48,779 nucleotides of DNA from Methylotenera sp. (GTDB taxonomy: Bacteria; Pseudomonadota; Gammaproteobacteria; Burkholderiales; Methylophilaceae): the NCBI GenBank assembly GCA_028688575.1, contig JAQTXW010000013.1, positions 1 through 48,779 on the forward strand, written 5' to 3'. The notes under the pieces were generated by a model. The model saw only the letters and a program-made list of their open reading frames with translations. It had not been told where the DNA came from and did not search any database. This document shows positions 1 to 9,368 of this stretch, piece after piece; positions within the stretch are counted from its first letter, which is position 1; every line of letters begins with the position of its first letter. The position numbers were made by a program, and so were the translations under genes.

Positions 1-674
1 GCGTAGTGAGCATCTAGTGTTTCGTCTGTCACATCATGAGCAGGTAGTTCCAAGACTTTAGCTTGGCGTATACGGTCTAATGCAAAGCTACGCAAGGCAT
101 TGCGTTTGTGGCACCAAGCATCTAAGTACCAATTATCTCGGTAGTGCGCTAGACGCTGAGGTGAAACAATGCGCACAGCTTCGGTGTCAGTACCTCGGGC
201 GTGATAGCTAATTTCTAGCCTTTGTCGATTTAGCACTGCACTTGCTATTACCTGAAATAATGCGCTATCGGGAATGCGTGCGGCGATAGGTAATAGCCTA
301 ATGCGCTGCATTGCATTTGAACTTAATCGCTTAGATACCAGCAGTTTTTCAATACGCGGTTTAAGTGGGGCAAGTTGCTGATCTAGCAAACCAGGGCCTA
401 ATTCAGCCAGCAATTTTTGCAGTGACACTAGCGCGAGTAGCTCTTCTACCGAAAACCAAAGCCCAGGTAATTCGTAGCTGTCTTTGCTATATCGGTAGCC
501 TCGATACTCACGATCATACTCAATAGGCGCATCCAAGTTATTACGCATGAAATTGATTGCACGCTTAGCGGTGCTCTCTGAGCAATCAAGACAACTCAAA
601 ATCTCGACCATGGGAGATACGGTGCGACGATGACGCAATAACTCATGAAGCTTATAAAGTTTTTCAACATCCAT
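1..674 (-). CDS. WYL-domain transcriptional regulator (3' end beyond window)
   Basis: The frame reads from an ATG at 674 to the window edge without a stop, so the C-terminus is missing. The N-terminus (MDVEKLYKLHELLRHRRTVS) is a DeoR/YafY-type winged helix. A central region contains LWFSVEELLAL, and the WYL-type core follows (RDNWYLDAWCHKR then LRSFALDRI). Proteins of this family bind DNA through the N-terminal helix-turn-helix and sense ligands through the WYL fold. It is divergent from moeA with about 140 bp between the starts, so it could control itself or moeA, but nothing in the sequence shows the target. The family call is firm; the function is not known. Confidence 0.85.
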   Translation of the reverse strand, partial: MDVEKLYKLHELLRHRRTVSPMVEILSCLDCSESTAKRAINFMRNNLDAPIEYDREYRGYRYSKDSYELPGLWFSVEELLALVSLQKLLAELGPGLLDQQLAPLKPRIEKLLVSKRLSSNAMQRIRLLPIAARIPDSALFQVIASAVLNRQRLEISYHARGTDTEAVRIVSPQRLAHYRDNWYLDAWCHKRNALRSFALDRIRQAKVLELPAHDVTDETLDAHY

Positions 675-816
675 ATAAAACCTGCGCTATGTAAAAATAA
701 AATGGCCTAATTCTTAAGATGTATCGACAAGCTGAGCAAAAAAGCCAAGATTATAATCTCACGCCAGAAATCAACTTATCGTAGTAAACTGTTTCTTTAT
801 TACTTTTCGATGCATT

Positions 817-2106
817 ATGCTCCATCATCAAATGATTAGCGACACCACATTAACAATGTTAGCAAACAACCCCAGTTGCATGGATGATTACGACCCTAAT
901 GCAATGCCTGTGGCTAAAGCGCGTGAATTTATTCAGCAGTTTTTAAACCCTGTTTCTGCTTCTGAAACACTGGCTCTGCGTAAAAGCTTAGGCCGTATAT
1001 TAGCTACGGACATTACGTCGCCAGCTAACGTGCCCAATTACGATAATTCAGCGATGGATGGTTACGCACTTAAAGCTAGCGACATCTCGCAACAGCGTTT
1101 ATTGGTAGTGGGGACTGCATTTGCGGGAAAAGCATTTGATGGCGTAGTGGAAAATGGGCAGTGTGTCAGAATCATGACAGGGGCTGCACTGCCGCAAGGT
1201 GCTGATACGGTTGTTGTGCAAGAAAAAGTAGCTGCTGATGGCAAGTTTATCACCATCAGCGAAGCACCTAAACCTCATGCCAATGTACGCTATGCGGGCG
1301 AGGACTTAAAGCTAGGGCATACCGTACTAGCAGCAGGGCATTTAATGCGCCCAGCTGACTTAGGCTTAATTGCATCATTAGGGATTGCTGAGGTGCAGGC
1401 CTATCGTAAGTTAAAAGTGGCGTTTTTTTCTACTGGTGATGAGTTGGTAGGCGTAGGACAGCCCCTCGAAACGGGGCAGGTTTATGACAGCAACCGCTAC
1501 ACTTTATATGGCATGCTCAGCCGATTAGGGGTTGAACTCATTGATTTGGGTGCAATTTCAGATGACCCAGTGCTTCTTGAAGAAACTTTACTAAACGCCG
1601 CCGCACAAGCCGACGCTGTTATCACAAGCGGTGGTGTTTCTGTAGGTGAAGCTGACTATATGAAGCTGCTACTCGCCAAACATGGCCAGGTGATGTTTTG
1701 GAAACTGGCGATGAAACCAGGCAGACCACTGGCCTACGGAAAAGTGGGCGATGCACATTATTTTGGGCTACCTGGCAACCCAGTGGCGGTGATGGTGACG
1801 TTTTATCAATTTGTACGCGAGGCGTTACTCAAGCTAATGGGGCAAAACAGACTTGCTGCATTACCCTTATTTGAGGTCGAATGTACACAAGCCATCAAAA
1901 AGCTCACTGGACGCACCGAATATCAGCGTGGCATTTTATTTACAGATACCGACGGCAACTGGCGTGTTAGACCAACGGGTGCGCAAGGCTCAGCTTTGCT
2001 CAGCTCAATGTCGCTTGCCAACTGCTTTATTGTGCTGGACACAACTGCTGGCAATATTGAAGCAGGGACAAAAGTGCAGGTACAGCCATTGGATGGTATT
2101 ATTTAA
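817..2106 (+). CDS. moeA: Molybdopterin molybdenumtransferase MoeA
   Basis: The protein inserts molybdate into adenylylated molybdopterin in the last step of molybdenum cofactor synthesis, in the cytoplasm. At 429 aa it is slightly longer than E. coli MoeA (411). Family signatures are present in order: DNSAMDGYA near residue 85, the MTGAALPQGADTVV segment, STGDEL, SGGVSVGEADY, and KPGRPLAYG followed by FGLPGNPVAV. The C-terminal domain IV is complete. The first ~25 residues are poorly conserved, and internal Met codons (e.g. residue 22) could be the true start. No other moa/moe genes lie nearby. The divergent neighbour is a WYL regulator; a tonB-like gene follows after 132 bp with no clear terminator. 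Confidence 0.95.
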   Translation: MLHHQMISDTTLTMLANNPSCMDDYDPNAMPVAKAREFIQQFLNPVSASETLALRKSLGRILATDITSPANVPNYDNSAMDGYALKASDISQQRLLVVGTAFAGKAFDGVVENGQCVRIMTGAALPQGADTVVVQEKVAADGKFITISEAPKPHANVRYAGEDLKLGHTVLAAGHLMRPADLGLIASLGIAEVQAYRKLKVAFFSTGDELVGVGQPLETGQVYDSNRYTLYGMLSRLGVELIDLGAISDDPVLLEETLLNAAAQADAVITSGGVSVGEADYMKLLLAKHGQVMFWKLAMKPGRPLAYGKVGDAHYFGLPGNPVAVMVTFYQFVREALLKLMGQNRLAALPLFEVECTQAIKKLTGRTEYQRGILFTDTDGNWRVRPTGAQGSALLSSMSLANCFIVLDTTAGNIEAGTKVQVQPLDGII

Positions 2107-2238
2107 CTCACCTTTGGTATTTTACAAAAAACCATCTATTACAATGCCCCCGCAATCGATAGCCATTGCTGTATAATTTTTGACTTAATTTAACGTTTAA
2201 CTATTCACGTCGAGCTACCGCCTTAGGTTTTTTGCATT

Positions 2239-2982
2239 TTGAACATCGCTTCCAACCCACCTTCAATACAAGAGCACACCATTATTTGGGCTGTTATTTG
2301 CTCAATGCTGCTTCATGGCCTGCTCGTGGTGTTGATTCCTCAAATAAAATTTGATGACATCAAAATCCCAGAAGTATTGCAGGTTGAATTAGCTAAAAAA
2401 CCTGAAGTACCTCCACCTGTGGTTGAACCATTGCCACCACCACCTGAGATTGTAAAACCTAAGGTGACGCCTAAAATCACGCCTAAACCTTTACCCAAAC
2501 CTACACCCGTGATCAAAACACCAGAACCCCTGCTTGAGCCCGTGCATGAAGTAGCGCCACCTGAGCCAGTTCAAGAAGTGATCGCGGTGAGTTCTGAGGT
2601 TAAAAATCCAGAACCAACTCATATTGTGCCCATTGCTGAACCCATTAAAGAAGCGCCACCAGTGCCTAGAATAAGCCAAGCGGACATGGATGATGCACGG
2701 GGGAAATACAGCAGCTCACTTTGGGGCGCGATTAGTAAACATAAACGCTACCCTAAAATTGCGCAGATGCGTGGCTGGCAAGGTGAAGCCATTATTGAAT
2801 TGCAACTGGATGGTAACGGCAAACTAAAATCCAAGAAAATCAGCCAATCCAGCGGCTATGAGGCACTGGATAAACAAGCGCTAGAAATGGTAGAGAAAGC
2901 CCTGCCATTCCCAACACCGCCTGAGGTGTTGCGTGGCAGCCCCTTCACCATTTCCGTGCCCGTTCCTTTCAAGCTCGAATAG
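2239..2982 (+). CDS. Energy transducer TonB-family protein
   Basis: This is a 247 aa inner-membrane protein with TonB architecture: a short cytoplasmic N-terminus, one membrane segment (about residues 15-35, AVICSMLLHGLLVVLIP), a long Pro/Lys/Glu-rich periplasmic spacer (about 45-150, many KP and EP repeats), and a C-terminal TonB domain (about 165-247) with YPKIAQMRGWQGEAIIELQL and a GYEALDKQALEMV segment. Such proteins transmit proton-motive force from ExbB/ExbD to outer-membrane receptors. No exbB/exbD or receptor gene is adjacent. The start is TTG and no strong ribosome site is visible, so the exact start is uncertain. The histidine kinase starts 22 bp downstream, suggesting co-transcription. 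The specific receptor cannot be inferred. Confidence 0.88.
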   Translation: MNIASNPPSIQEHTIIWAVICSMLLHGLLVVLIPQIKFDDIKIPEVLQVELAKKPEVPPPVVEPLPPPPEIVKPKVTPKITPKPLPKPTPVIKTPEPLLEPVHEVAPPEPVQEVIAVSSEVKNPEPTHIVPIAEPIKEAPPVPRISQADMDDARGKYSSSLWGAISKHKRYPKIAQMRGWQGEAIIELQLDGNGKLKSKKISQSSGYEALDKQALEMVEKALPFPTPPEVLRGSPFTISVPVPFKLE

Positions 2983-3004
2983 TTCAATTATAAGCAAGTC
3001 TATC

Positions 3005-4492
3005 ATGGCAAAGAAAAAGACATTTTTAAAAGATCTTTTACTGGTTCACGAGCTTGCCTTTATCCTGCTGATTTTTTTAGTCGCCACCATCGGTGCCATT
3101 GGCATTCAGTTACAAGAAGCATCAAGCCAAGAATCCAACCGCATTAATTTACTGGTGCAAGAAGTCCAGCAAACGCGCGGTGATTTATATCGTCAAATGA
3201 AAGAACTATTTGACGCTTATTTTCTTGAAGATACAGAGGCGCTTAACGAATACAATAATTTCACACATTCGGTAGAAAGCCACTTTGTAGAATTACGAAA
3301 ATTAGCGACTGGCGCAGAAGAGAAAAAAGCCATACATGATTTATACACAGGCTATCAAGTGTTTCTCAGTGAAACCACCGCACTTTTTGGTCAACGTGCC
3401 ACTTTAAGCAGTGAAAATCTCAAAAAAATACTCAATACAGGTTTAGAGTCTGGGATTTTTAGTCATTACGAAACCTTACTCGCCAACACAGAACTGCTGT
3501 TGAACCAAAAACAGTTGGAACTGGAACAAAAACTCCAAAAGAATAAAAGTAAATCCAACTTTTTACTCTTTACCCCGCTTATCCTTGCCATGCTGTTGCT
3601 TGTATTCTCGCGCATTTTTCTCAAACGTTCGATTGTCAGGCCTATTAACGATGTACTGCAGGCCACTTCTGAAATCAGCGCTGGCAATCTCACCCATAAA
3701 GCCCCTGAAGAGGGGGTTGAAGAGTTAGCTGCACTCTCAAAAGCAATCAATACAATGGCTGATAAGTTAATGTCCAGCCAAGAAAGCTTGATCCGCAGCG
3801 AAAAACAAGCTGCTCAGGGCCTGCTTGTGCCTATGCTGGCGCATAACATTCGTAATCCACTCGCAAGCATCCGCGCTACAGCACAGGTGATGGACGACCC
3901 CGCGCTGGACACAGAAACGCGTGAATCCATCAGCGGCATCATCAATACTGTAGATAGACTAGAGCGCTGGACAGGGGCTCTCTTGGCCTATTTACACCCA
4001 CTAAGACCACAGCCCACTCAAACCTCTATTCGTGAAATTGTCGCAGGGGCACTAGAGCCACTTAAACAGAAAGTAAGTGAAAAATCTATCCAGCTATCTC
4101 AACCTGACTGGCCTAAATTTAATCAGGGAAAAACCATAAGTGACGCAATCTTTACAGACCAGCATTTATTAGAACAAGTGCTTTACAATTTGGTGCTTAA
4201 CGCAATTGATGCTTCAAGTCACCATGGGGCGATCAAGATAGCACTAGAGGCCAACAAAGATGATTTCTTAATCTCTATCAGAGATCAGGGTTCTGGCATG
4301 CCGTTCACCCCTGACCCAAGTGCCATAAGTGCACCCACCACCAAGCGATTTGGTACTGGGCTCGGCATCCCTTTTGCGTTTAAAGTGTGCGATGCATTAG
4401 GTGGCTCACTTCAATTCTCTTCTGAAACCATCACTGGCACTCAAGTCGCCATCACCTTACCAAAAAAACTGACCATCGATGACACACAATAA
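3005..4492 (+). CDS. Sensor histidine kinase with HAMP domain (orphan)
   Basis: I chose the ATG at 3005 (MAKKKTFLKDLLL, 495 aa) because an upstream in-frame start would overlap the tonB-like gene without a hydrophobic leader. Layout: TM1 at about 12-38, a helical periplasmic region of ~145 residues, TM2 at about 185-205, HAMP at about 205-260 (IVRPINDVLQATSEISAGNL), H-box with phosphoacceptor His280 in LAHNIRNPLASIRA, N-box NLVLNAIDAS, G1 DQGSGM and G2 GTGLGIPFAF. The HNIRNPL H-box resembles NtrB/ZraS-type kinases, which usually pair with NtrC-like regulators. No response regulator is in this window; a bcp-type gene follows. The ligand is unknown. Confidence 0.9.
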   Translation: MAKKKTFLKDLLLVHELAFILLIFLVATIGAIGIQLQEASSQESNRINLLVQEVQQTRGDLYRQMKELFDAYFLEDTEALNEYNNFTHSVESHFVELRKLATGAEEKKAIHDLYTGYQVFLSETTALFGQRATLSSENLKKILNTGLESGIFSHYETLLANTELLLNQKQLELEQKLQKNKSKSNFLLFTPLILAMLLLVFSRIFLKRSIVRPINDVLQATSEISAGNLTHKAPEEGVEELAALSKAINTMADKLMSSQESLIRSEKQAAQGLLVPMLAHNIRNPLASIRATAQVMDDPALDTETRESISGIINTVDRLERWTGALLAYLHPLRPQPTQTSIREIVAGALEPLKQKVSEKSIQLSQPDWPKFNQGKTISDAIFTDQHLLEQVLYNLVLNAIDASSHHGAIKIALEANKDDFLISIRDQGSGMPFTPDPSAISAPTTKRFGTGLGIPFAFKVCDALGGSLQFSSETITGTQVAITLPKKLTIDDTQ

Positions 4493-4621
4493 TGCTGACG
4501 ATTAATCAATTCGAGCTCTGTTTTTTTAGTATTTTTTCAATTTCGTTGTATTGGCGCTTGCCATATGTGTACTTTTTATCAACAATGTCACTAAACGTGC
4601 ATAATAAAGGCTAAAAAACAC

Positions 4622-5077
4622 ATGTTAAATCTTCCTGTACCTGACTTTCAACTCGCTGCAACCAGTAACAAGCAGTTTCAACTTTCTGATTACTTGGGAA
4701 AAAACCTAGTAATCTACTTTTACCCAAAAGACTCAACCCCAGGATGTACCACACAAGGCGTACAATTTAGAGATCACTACACGCAATTTCAAGACCTTAA
4801 TACCGAGATCTTTGGTGTTTCCCGTGACAGTTTAAAATCACATGAGAACTTTAAAGCTAAATTCAGCTTCCAATTTGAACTATTGTCCGATCATGAAGAA
4901 GTTGCATGCACATTATTTAATGTGATTAAAATGAAAAATATGTATGGGAAACAAGTGCGTGGAATAGAACGCAGCACATTTGTCATTGATAAAAATGGCG
5001 TGTTAATCAAAGAGTGGCGCGATGTAAAGGCAGATGGCCATGCCTTCGAGGTGTTAACATTTATTCAGACCATTTAA
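4622..5077 (+). CDS. bcp: Peroxiredoxin, BCP/PrxQ family
   Basis: A 151 aa thioredoxin-fold peroxidase that reduces hydroperoxides in the cytoplasm. The active-site segment YPKDSTPGCTTQ places the peroxidatic Cys at residue 42 with the family Pro and Thr nearby. The resolving Cys usual in E. coli BCP five residues later is absent (Val47). The only other Cys is residue 96 (HEEVACTLF), so this may be an atypical 2-Cys form or work as a 1-Cys enzyme. It sits between the orphan kinase and the PIN-PhoH gene with ~110-130 bp gaps on both sides, so it is probably its own unit. Confidence 0.92.
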   Translation: MLNLPVPDFQLAATSNKQFQLSDYLGKNLVIYFYPKDSTPGCTTQGVQFRDHYTQFQDLNTEIFGVSRDSLKSHENFKAKFSFQFELLSDHEEVACTLFNVIKMKNMYGKQVRGIERSTFVIDKNGVLIKEWRDVKADGHAFEVLTFIQTI

Positions 5078-5190
5078 CTTTATCCATGCAAGGCCTTTGC
5101 TCAAGCAACTGAACATGGTCATTCTTAACAAAAGTCTTATCTCAGTTACACGTGGCTCTTTAGTCTGCACTGCTTAATAGAAAGTAAAGT

Positions 5191-6588
5191 ATGACCAATA
5201 AAATTAGCGACATCACCAAACTCTTTGTACTAGACACCAATGTGCTTATGCACGACCCGTCATCGCTGTTCCGCTTTGAAGAGCACGATATTTATCTCCC
5301 CATGATCACACTTGAAGAGCTGGACAACAATAAAAAAGGTCTCACCGAAGTCGCCCGCAATGCTCGTCAGGTCAGTCGCAGCCTTGAAGAAATTGTTGGC
5401 ACCGACTTAAGCAACCTGGAGCTAGGCTGTGCCTTATCACGCAATGGCAACAAACAGGCTTCAGGCCGCCTGTTTTTGCAGACCACGCAGCTTAACCTCG
5501 ATTTACCTGGTTTGGCAGGCAGCAAAGCAGACAACCAGATTATCAGTGTCGTCCTTTGTCTGCAAAAACAGCACAGCAACCGCCAGGTGGTCCTGGTCAG
5601 CAAAGACATCAATGTGCGCATCAAAGCGCGCGCAATGGGCGTACTCGCAGAAGACTACTTTAACGACAAAGTATTAGAAGACACCGACATTTTATACAGC
5701 GGCATGAAAGAGCTACCCGCAGATTTCTGGGAACAGCACAGCAAGGCCATGGAGTCATGGCAAGAGTCAGGCCGTATGTTTTATCGCCTGACGGGTCCAT
5801 TATGCAAAACTTTTTTAGTCAATGAATTTGTCTATTATGAGTTTGAAAAACCATTTCACGCCATTGTGCGCAATGTGGACAACAACACCGCCGTGTTGGA
5901 AATCGTAAAAGACCATCTCCTTCCCAAGCACAATGTCTGGGGAATCACCGCACGCAATCGTGAACAAAACTTTGCATTAAACCTGCTCATGGATCCTGAT
6001 ATTGATTTTGTCACCTTGCTAGGCCAGGCGGGCACGGGTAAAACCTTGCTTACGCTTGCAGCAGCACTTACTCAAGTGCTGGATAAAAAAATATACTCCG
6101 AAATCATCATGACGCGTGTAACCGTACCCGTGGGTGAAGACATCGGCTTTTTGCCTGGTACAGAAGAAGAAAAGATGACCCCGTGGATGGGTGCATTAGA
6201 AGATAATCTGGACGTGCTGAATAAGAGTGATGAAGATGCAGGGGACTGGGGGCGCGCTGCCACACAAGACCTGATACGCACCCGCATCAAAATTAAATCA
6301 CTTAACTTTATGCGTGGCCGCACATTTTTAAATAAATTCCTGATTATTGATGAAGCCCAAAACCTGACCCCAAAACAAATGAAAACGTTAATCACACGTG
6401 CAGGTCCTGGCACTAAAGTTGTCTGTTTAGGCAATATTGCACAGATTGACACCCCTTATTTAACTGAAGGCAGCTCTGGCCTCACCTATGTGGTTGATCG
6501 CTTTAAAGGCTGGGCACATAATGGCCACATTACCCTACAACGTGGCGAGCGTTCACGTTTAGCTGATTTTGCTGCCGAAGTGCTTTAA
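5191..6588 (+). CDS. PIN domain-PhoH family ATPase
   Basis: A 465 aa two-domain protein. The N-terminal PIN nuclease fold (about 10-140) begins with FVLDTNVLMHDP, with Asp15 as a candidate metal ligand, and has ITLEELDNNKKG and later VLVSKDINVRIKA acidic positions. The C-terminal PhoH ATPase (about 250-460) has Walker A GQAGTGKT near residue 278 and Walker B IIDEAQNLTPKQMK near 386. PIN-PhoH fusions are RNA helicase/ribonuclease-type proteins linked to RNA turnover; the substrate here is unknown. It differs from YbeZ, which has no PIN domain and usually lies beside ybeY, which is not seen here. The bcp-type gene lies upstream and lplT 64 bp downstream. Confidence 0.92.
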   Translation: MTNKISDITKLFVLDTNVLMHDPSSLFRFEEHDIYLPMITLEELDNNKKGLTEVARNARQVSRSLEEIVGTDLSNLELGCALSRNGNKQASGRLFLQTTQLNLDLPGLAGSKADNQIISVVLCLQKQHSNRQVVLVSKDINVRIKARAMGVLAEDYFNDKVLEDTDILYSGMKELPADFWEQHSKAMESWQESGRMFYRLTGPLCKTFLVNEFVYYEFEKPFHAIVRNVDNNTAVLEIVKDHLLPKHNVWGITARNREQNFALNLLMDPDIDFVTLLGQAGTGKTLLTLAAALTQVLDKKIYSEIIMTRVTVPVGEDIGFLPGTEEEKMTPWMGALEDNLDVLNKSDEDAGDWGRAATQDLIRTRIKIKSLNFMRGRTFLNKFLIIDEAQNLTPKQMKTLITRAGPGTKVVCLGNIAQIDTPYLTEGSSGLTYVVDRFKGWAHNGHITLQRGERSRLADFAAEVL

Positions 6589-6652
6589 ATAAGGCGTATG
6601 ATGCAGAATATGCCCACACTCAAGCGCGCAGTACCCATCAAGGCAAATAACC

Positions 6653-7816
6653 ATGCACATGTGTAAAGGCTTTTACACATTGCTCACCGCGCAGTTTATG
6701 TCTGCGCTAGCAGATAATGCATTACTGTTTGCGGCGATTGCTTTATTAGCGCAAATGAGTGCGCCAGACTGGCATACGCCGCTATTACAGCAGTTTTTTG
6801 TGATTGCCTATATTTTGCTCGCCCCATTTGTAGGATCTTTTGCTGATGCGCTGCCTAAGGGTCGTGTGATGTTCATTGCCAATGCCATTAAATTTATTGG
6901 CAGCTTATCCATGGTGGCAGGTATGCCGCCTTTATATGCCTATGGCATCGTGGGCATTGGCGCAGCAGCATATTCTCCTGCCAAATATGGCATCTTGACT
7001 GAGCTACTCCCCCCTGAGAAATTGGTCGTCGCCAATGGATGGATGGAGGGCTCTACAGTCATGGCCATCATTCTTGGCGCGATAGTCGGCGGCATCATGG
7101 CAAGCCATGACCCGCACGCTGCGATGATCATCATCACCATGCTTTATCTGGTCGCGGCTGTCTTCAATATCTACATCCCCAAACTACCTATAGACCACAA
7201 GCTACCCAAGAAAAATCCAATTTTCATGCTGATGGATTTTTGGCATTCATTCAAAGCGCTATGGTCAGACCCTAGAGGGCAAGTCTCATTAGCTGTCACC
7301 ACACTATTTTGGGGGGCTGGTGCCACACTACGCTTAGTCGTCATTGCGTGGGCCGCAGTTGTGCTTAATTTTGGACTGGAACAATCCACCCAGCTCATGG
7401 CATTGCTTGCTGTAGGTATTGCATTAGGTTCTGTGGTTGCCGCCCAATACATCTCCCTTGAAAACTCAACTAAAGTGCTCCCTGCTGGCATTGTGATGGG
7501 GATACTCGTCGTTATAATGGCTTTTGTTAGCCACTGGATTATCGCAGCCATTCTTTTATTTATTATTGGTGGCTTGGCTGGGTTTTTTGTCGTACCTCTT
7601 AACGCACTTTTACAGCATCGCGGCCACGAACTCATAGGCGCTGGGCACTCAATTGCCGTACAAAACTTTAATGAGCATATCGGCATATTACTGTTACTAG
7701 GCGCCTATCTCCTCATGGTCAAGGCCGAAGTCTCCATCACCCTTATCGTGGTTAGCTTTGGTCTTTTTGTGAGCCTTTGTATGGCTGTGATCAATCACCG
7801 TTATCGCAATATTTGA
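6653..7816 (+). CDS. lplT: Lysophospholipid transporter LplT (MFS)
   Basis: A 387 aa, highly hydrophobic major-facilitator protein with about 12 predicted membrane segments. The N-terminal FYTLLTAQFMSALADNALLF matches the LplT signature around AQFLSAFGDNALLF, and SPAKYGILTELLPPEKLV is the typical MFS loop. LplT flips lysophospholipids across the inner membrane for re-acylation, in many bacteria next to the acyltransferase Aas; no aas gene is present here. Met3 is an equally possible start. It is convergent with ndh; a large hairpin lies between them. Confidence 0.9.
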   Translation: MHMCKGFYTLLTAQFMSALADNALLFAAIALLAQMSAPDWHTPLLQQFFVIAYILLAPFVGSFADALPKGRVMFIANAIKFIGSLSMVAGMPPLYAYGIVGIGAAAYSPAKYGILTELLPPEKLVVANGWMEGSTVMAIILGAIVGGIMASHDPHAAMIIITMLYLVAAVFNIYIPKLPIDHKLPKKNPIFMLMDFWHSFKALWSDPRGQVSLAVTTLFWGAGATLRLVVIAWAAVVLNFGLEQSTQLMALLAVGIALGSVVAAQYISLENSTKVLPAGIVMGILVVIMAFVSHWIIAAILLFIIGGLAGFFVVPLNALLQHRGHELIGAGHSIAVQNFNEHIGILLLLGAYLLMVKAEVSITLIVVSFGLFVSLCMAVINHRYRNI

Positions 7817-7875
7817 TGCTTATATACTATTGAAAGACGCAAAATTTAACCAAAGGTATTGTTGCGCGCTTATCC

Positions 7876-7925
7876 AGCCATCAGTACTTGGTATTAATAA
7901 ATACCATCAAATAGATGGCTTTATT
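7876..7925. terminator. Possible bidirectional terminator hairpin between lplT and ndh
   Basis: The convergent gap holds an interrupted palindrome: outer arms AGCCATC (7876-7882) and GATGGCT (7914-7920) and inner arms GGTATT (7890-7895) and AATACC (7900-7905). A short T-rich stretch follows on the plus strand. Position between convergent gene ends supports a terminator role, but the U-tract is weak. Confidence 0.4.
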
Positions 7926-7947
7926 AGAATCGCAAGTTAAGTAGAGG

Positions 7948-9282
7948 TTAATGCAATTTCACGTGCGCCTCTGTACGCCGAGAAATAATGCGCGATAACG
8001 TTAATAACGCCGTACTCCAAAAGCCATGTAAAGCCATCAGATGCAGTTTATATAATGACTGGTACATGGTACGGGCAATCAACCCTTCAATGAATAAGCT
8101 CCCCCCAGAAATCGCACCCATCAAATTGCCTACCGTTGTATATTTTCCCAGGTTGACTAACGAGCCATAATCTCGATAAACAAATTCTGGCAAATGCTTC
8201 TTACCAGCCACGCGATATTTTAAGGTTTTAAATAGCATGCTGGCCTGCTGATGTGCTGCCTGAGCGCGTGGCGGCACGATCTCCTCGCCATGCCCAAGCC
8301 ATGGGCATGCAGCGCAATCGCCAAACGCAAAGATATTTGCATCCAGAGTGGTTTGCAATGTTCTGTTTACAAGCAGCTGATTAATGCGATTCGTTTCCAG
8401 GCCATCAATTTCTTGTAAAAAATCTGGCGCTTTAATCCCAGCAGCCCACACCACCAGTTCAGAGGGTATAAAACGGCCACTGTGGGTTTGTATGCCTTTG
8501 CTTGTCACTTCGGTGACACGTTCGCCTGTGTATAAATGCACGCGTAATTTTCTCAACTCGAGGTCTACCGCACTGGACAACTTTTCTGGTAAAGCAGGCA
8601 ATACACGGTCACTTGCCTCAATCAATGAAATTCTTATATCACGGTCTGGGTCAATTTTATCTAGGCCGTAAGCCGCGAGTTCGCGTGTAGTATTGTGCAA
8701 CTCAGCCGATAGTTCTACACCCGTTGCACCAGCACCTACAATCACCACCTCTAGCTGACCCGCACGCACAGGCTCCGCCTGGGTTTGTGCACGCAGCAAC
8801 GCATTATGCAGCCGACGGTGGAATCTTTCTGCCTGATCTTGCGTATCTAATGCAATAGAAAACTCACGCGCACCTTTCACACCAAAATCATTGGTGGTGC
8901 TGCCAACAGCAATGACCAAGGTATCATATTTAAATGTGCGTCTTGGGATTACTTCAACACCATCCTCATCATAATTAGGGGCGATTGAGATTTCACGTTT
9001 CACTCTATCCAAACTTTCCATACTGCCTAAGCGAAATTTGAAATGATGCCAATGTGCCTGTGCCAGATAAACCAATTCATGCTTTTCTGGATTCATGCTA
9101 CCCGCAGCAATCTCATGCAACAAGGGTTTCCATACGTGTGTTTTGGATTTATCAATTAATGTAATCTGTGCCCGACCCTTGCGGCCCAAGCTATCACCCA
9201 GCCGAGTAGCAAGCTCAAGGCCACCTGCCCCGCCTCCAACAATCACAATATGATGTAATTCTTTTTCTTTTTGATCACGCAT
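7948..9282 (-). CDS. ndh: Type II NADH:quinone oxidoreductase (NDH-2)
   Basis: A 444 aa single-subunit flavoprotein that oxidises NADH and reduces quinone at the inner membrane without pumping protons. FAD site near the N-terminus: HIVIVGGGAGGLELATRLG. The NAD-binding site is EVVIVGAGATGVELSAEL near the middle. The FAD-closing motif is DANIFAFGDCA, followed by PPRAQAAHQQA. A C-terminal amphipathic/hydrophobic region (GSLFIEGLIARTMYQSLYKLH) is typical of membrane-anchored NDH-2. I use the ATG at 9282 because AGAGGGG lies five bases before it; the ATG at 9300 has its SD directly adjoining. It is the last gene after the xoxG-like lipoprotein gene, beyond a terminator whose stem ends ~30 bp upstream. 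Confidence 0.9.
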   Translation of the reverse strand: MRDQKEKELHHIVIVGGGAGGLELATRLGDSLGRKGRAQITLIDKSKTHVWKPLLHEIAAGSMNPEKHELVYLAQAHWHHFKFRLGSMESLDRVKREISIAPNYDEDGVEVIPRRTFKYDTLVIAVGSTTNDFGVKGAREFSIALDTQDQAERFHRRLHNALLRAQTQAEPVRAGQLEVVIVGAGATGVELSAELHNTTRELAAYGLDKIDPDRDIRISLIEASDRVLPALPEKLSSAVDLELRKLRVHLYTGERVTEVTSKGIQTHSGRFIPSELVVWAAGIKAPDFLQEIDGLETNRINQLLVNRTLQTTLDANIFAFGDCAACPWLGHGEEIVPPRAQAAHQQASMLFKTLKYRVAGKKHLPEFVYRDYGSLVNLGKYTTVGNLMGAISGGSLFIEGLIARTMYQSLYKLHLMALHGFWSTALLTLSRIISRRTEAHVKLH

Positions 9283-9309
9283 TACTGCCCCTCTCTGCAT
9301 CCCTCGTGT

Positions 9310-9347
9310 AAAAACAAAAAACGCTCACTGCAACGACAGTAAGCGTT
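9310..9347 (-). terminator. Terminator after the lipoprotein cytochrome gene
   Basis: On the minus strand an 11-bp stem (arms 9337-9347 and 9320-9330, one G-T wobble, 6-nt loop) is followed by a T-rich run (9310-9319). It lies just before ndh, so ndh needs read-through or a promoter overlapping this site. Confidence 0.8.
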
Positions 9348-9368
9348 CTAGATTCCTACATAACACTA

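Noticed and set aside
7988-8170. Plus-strand frame opposite ndh
   Set aside because: Shadow of the ndh coding strand with no independent evidence.
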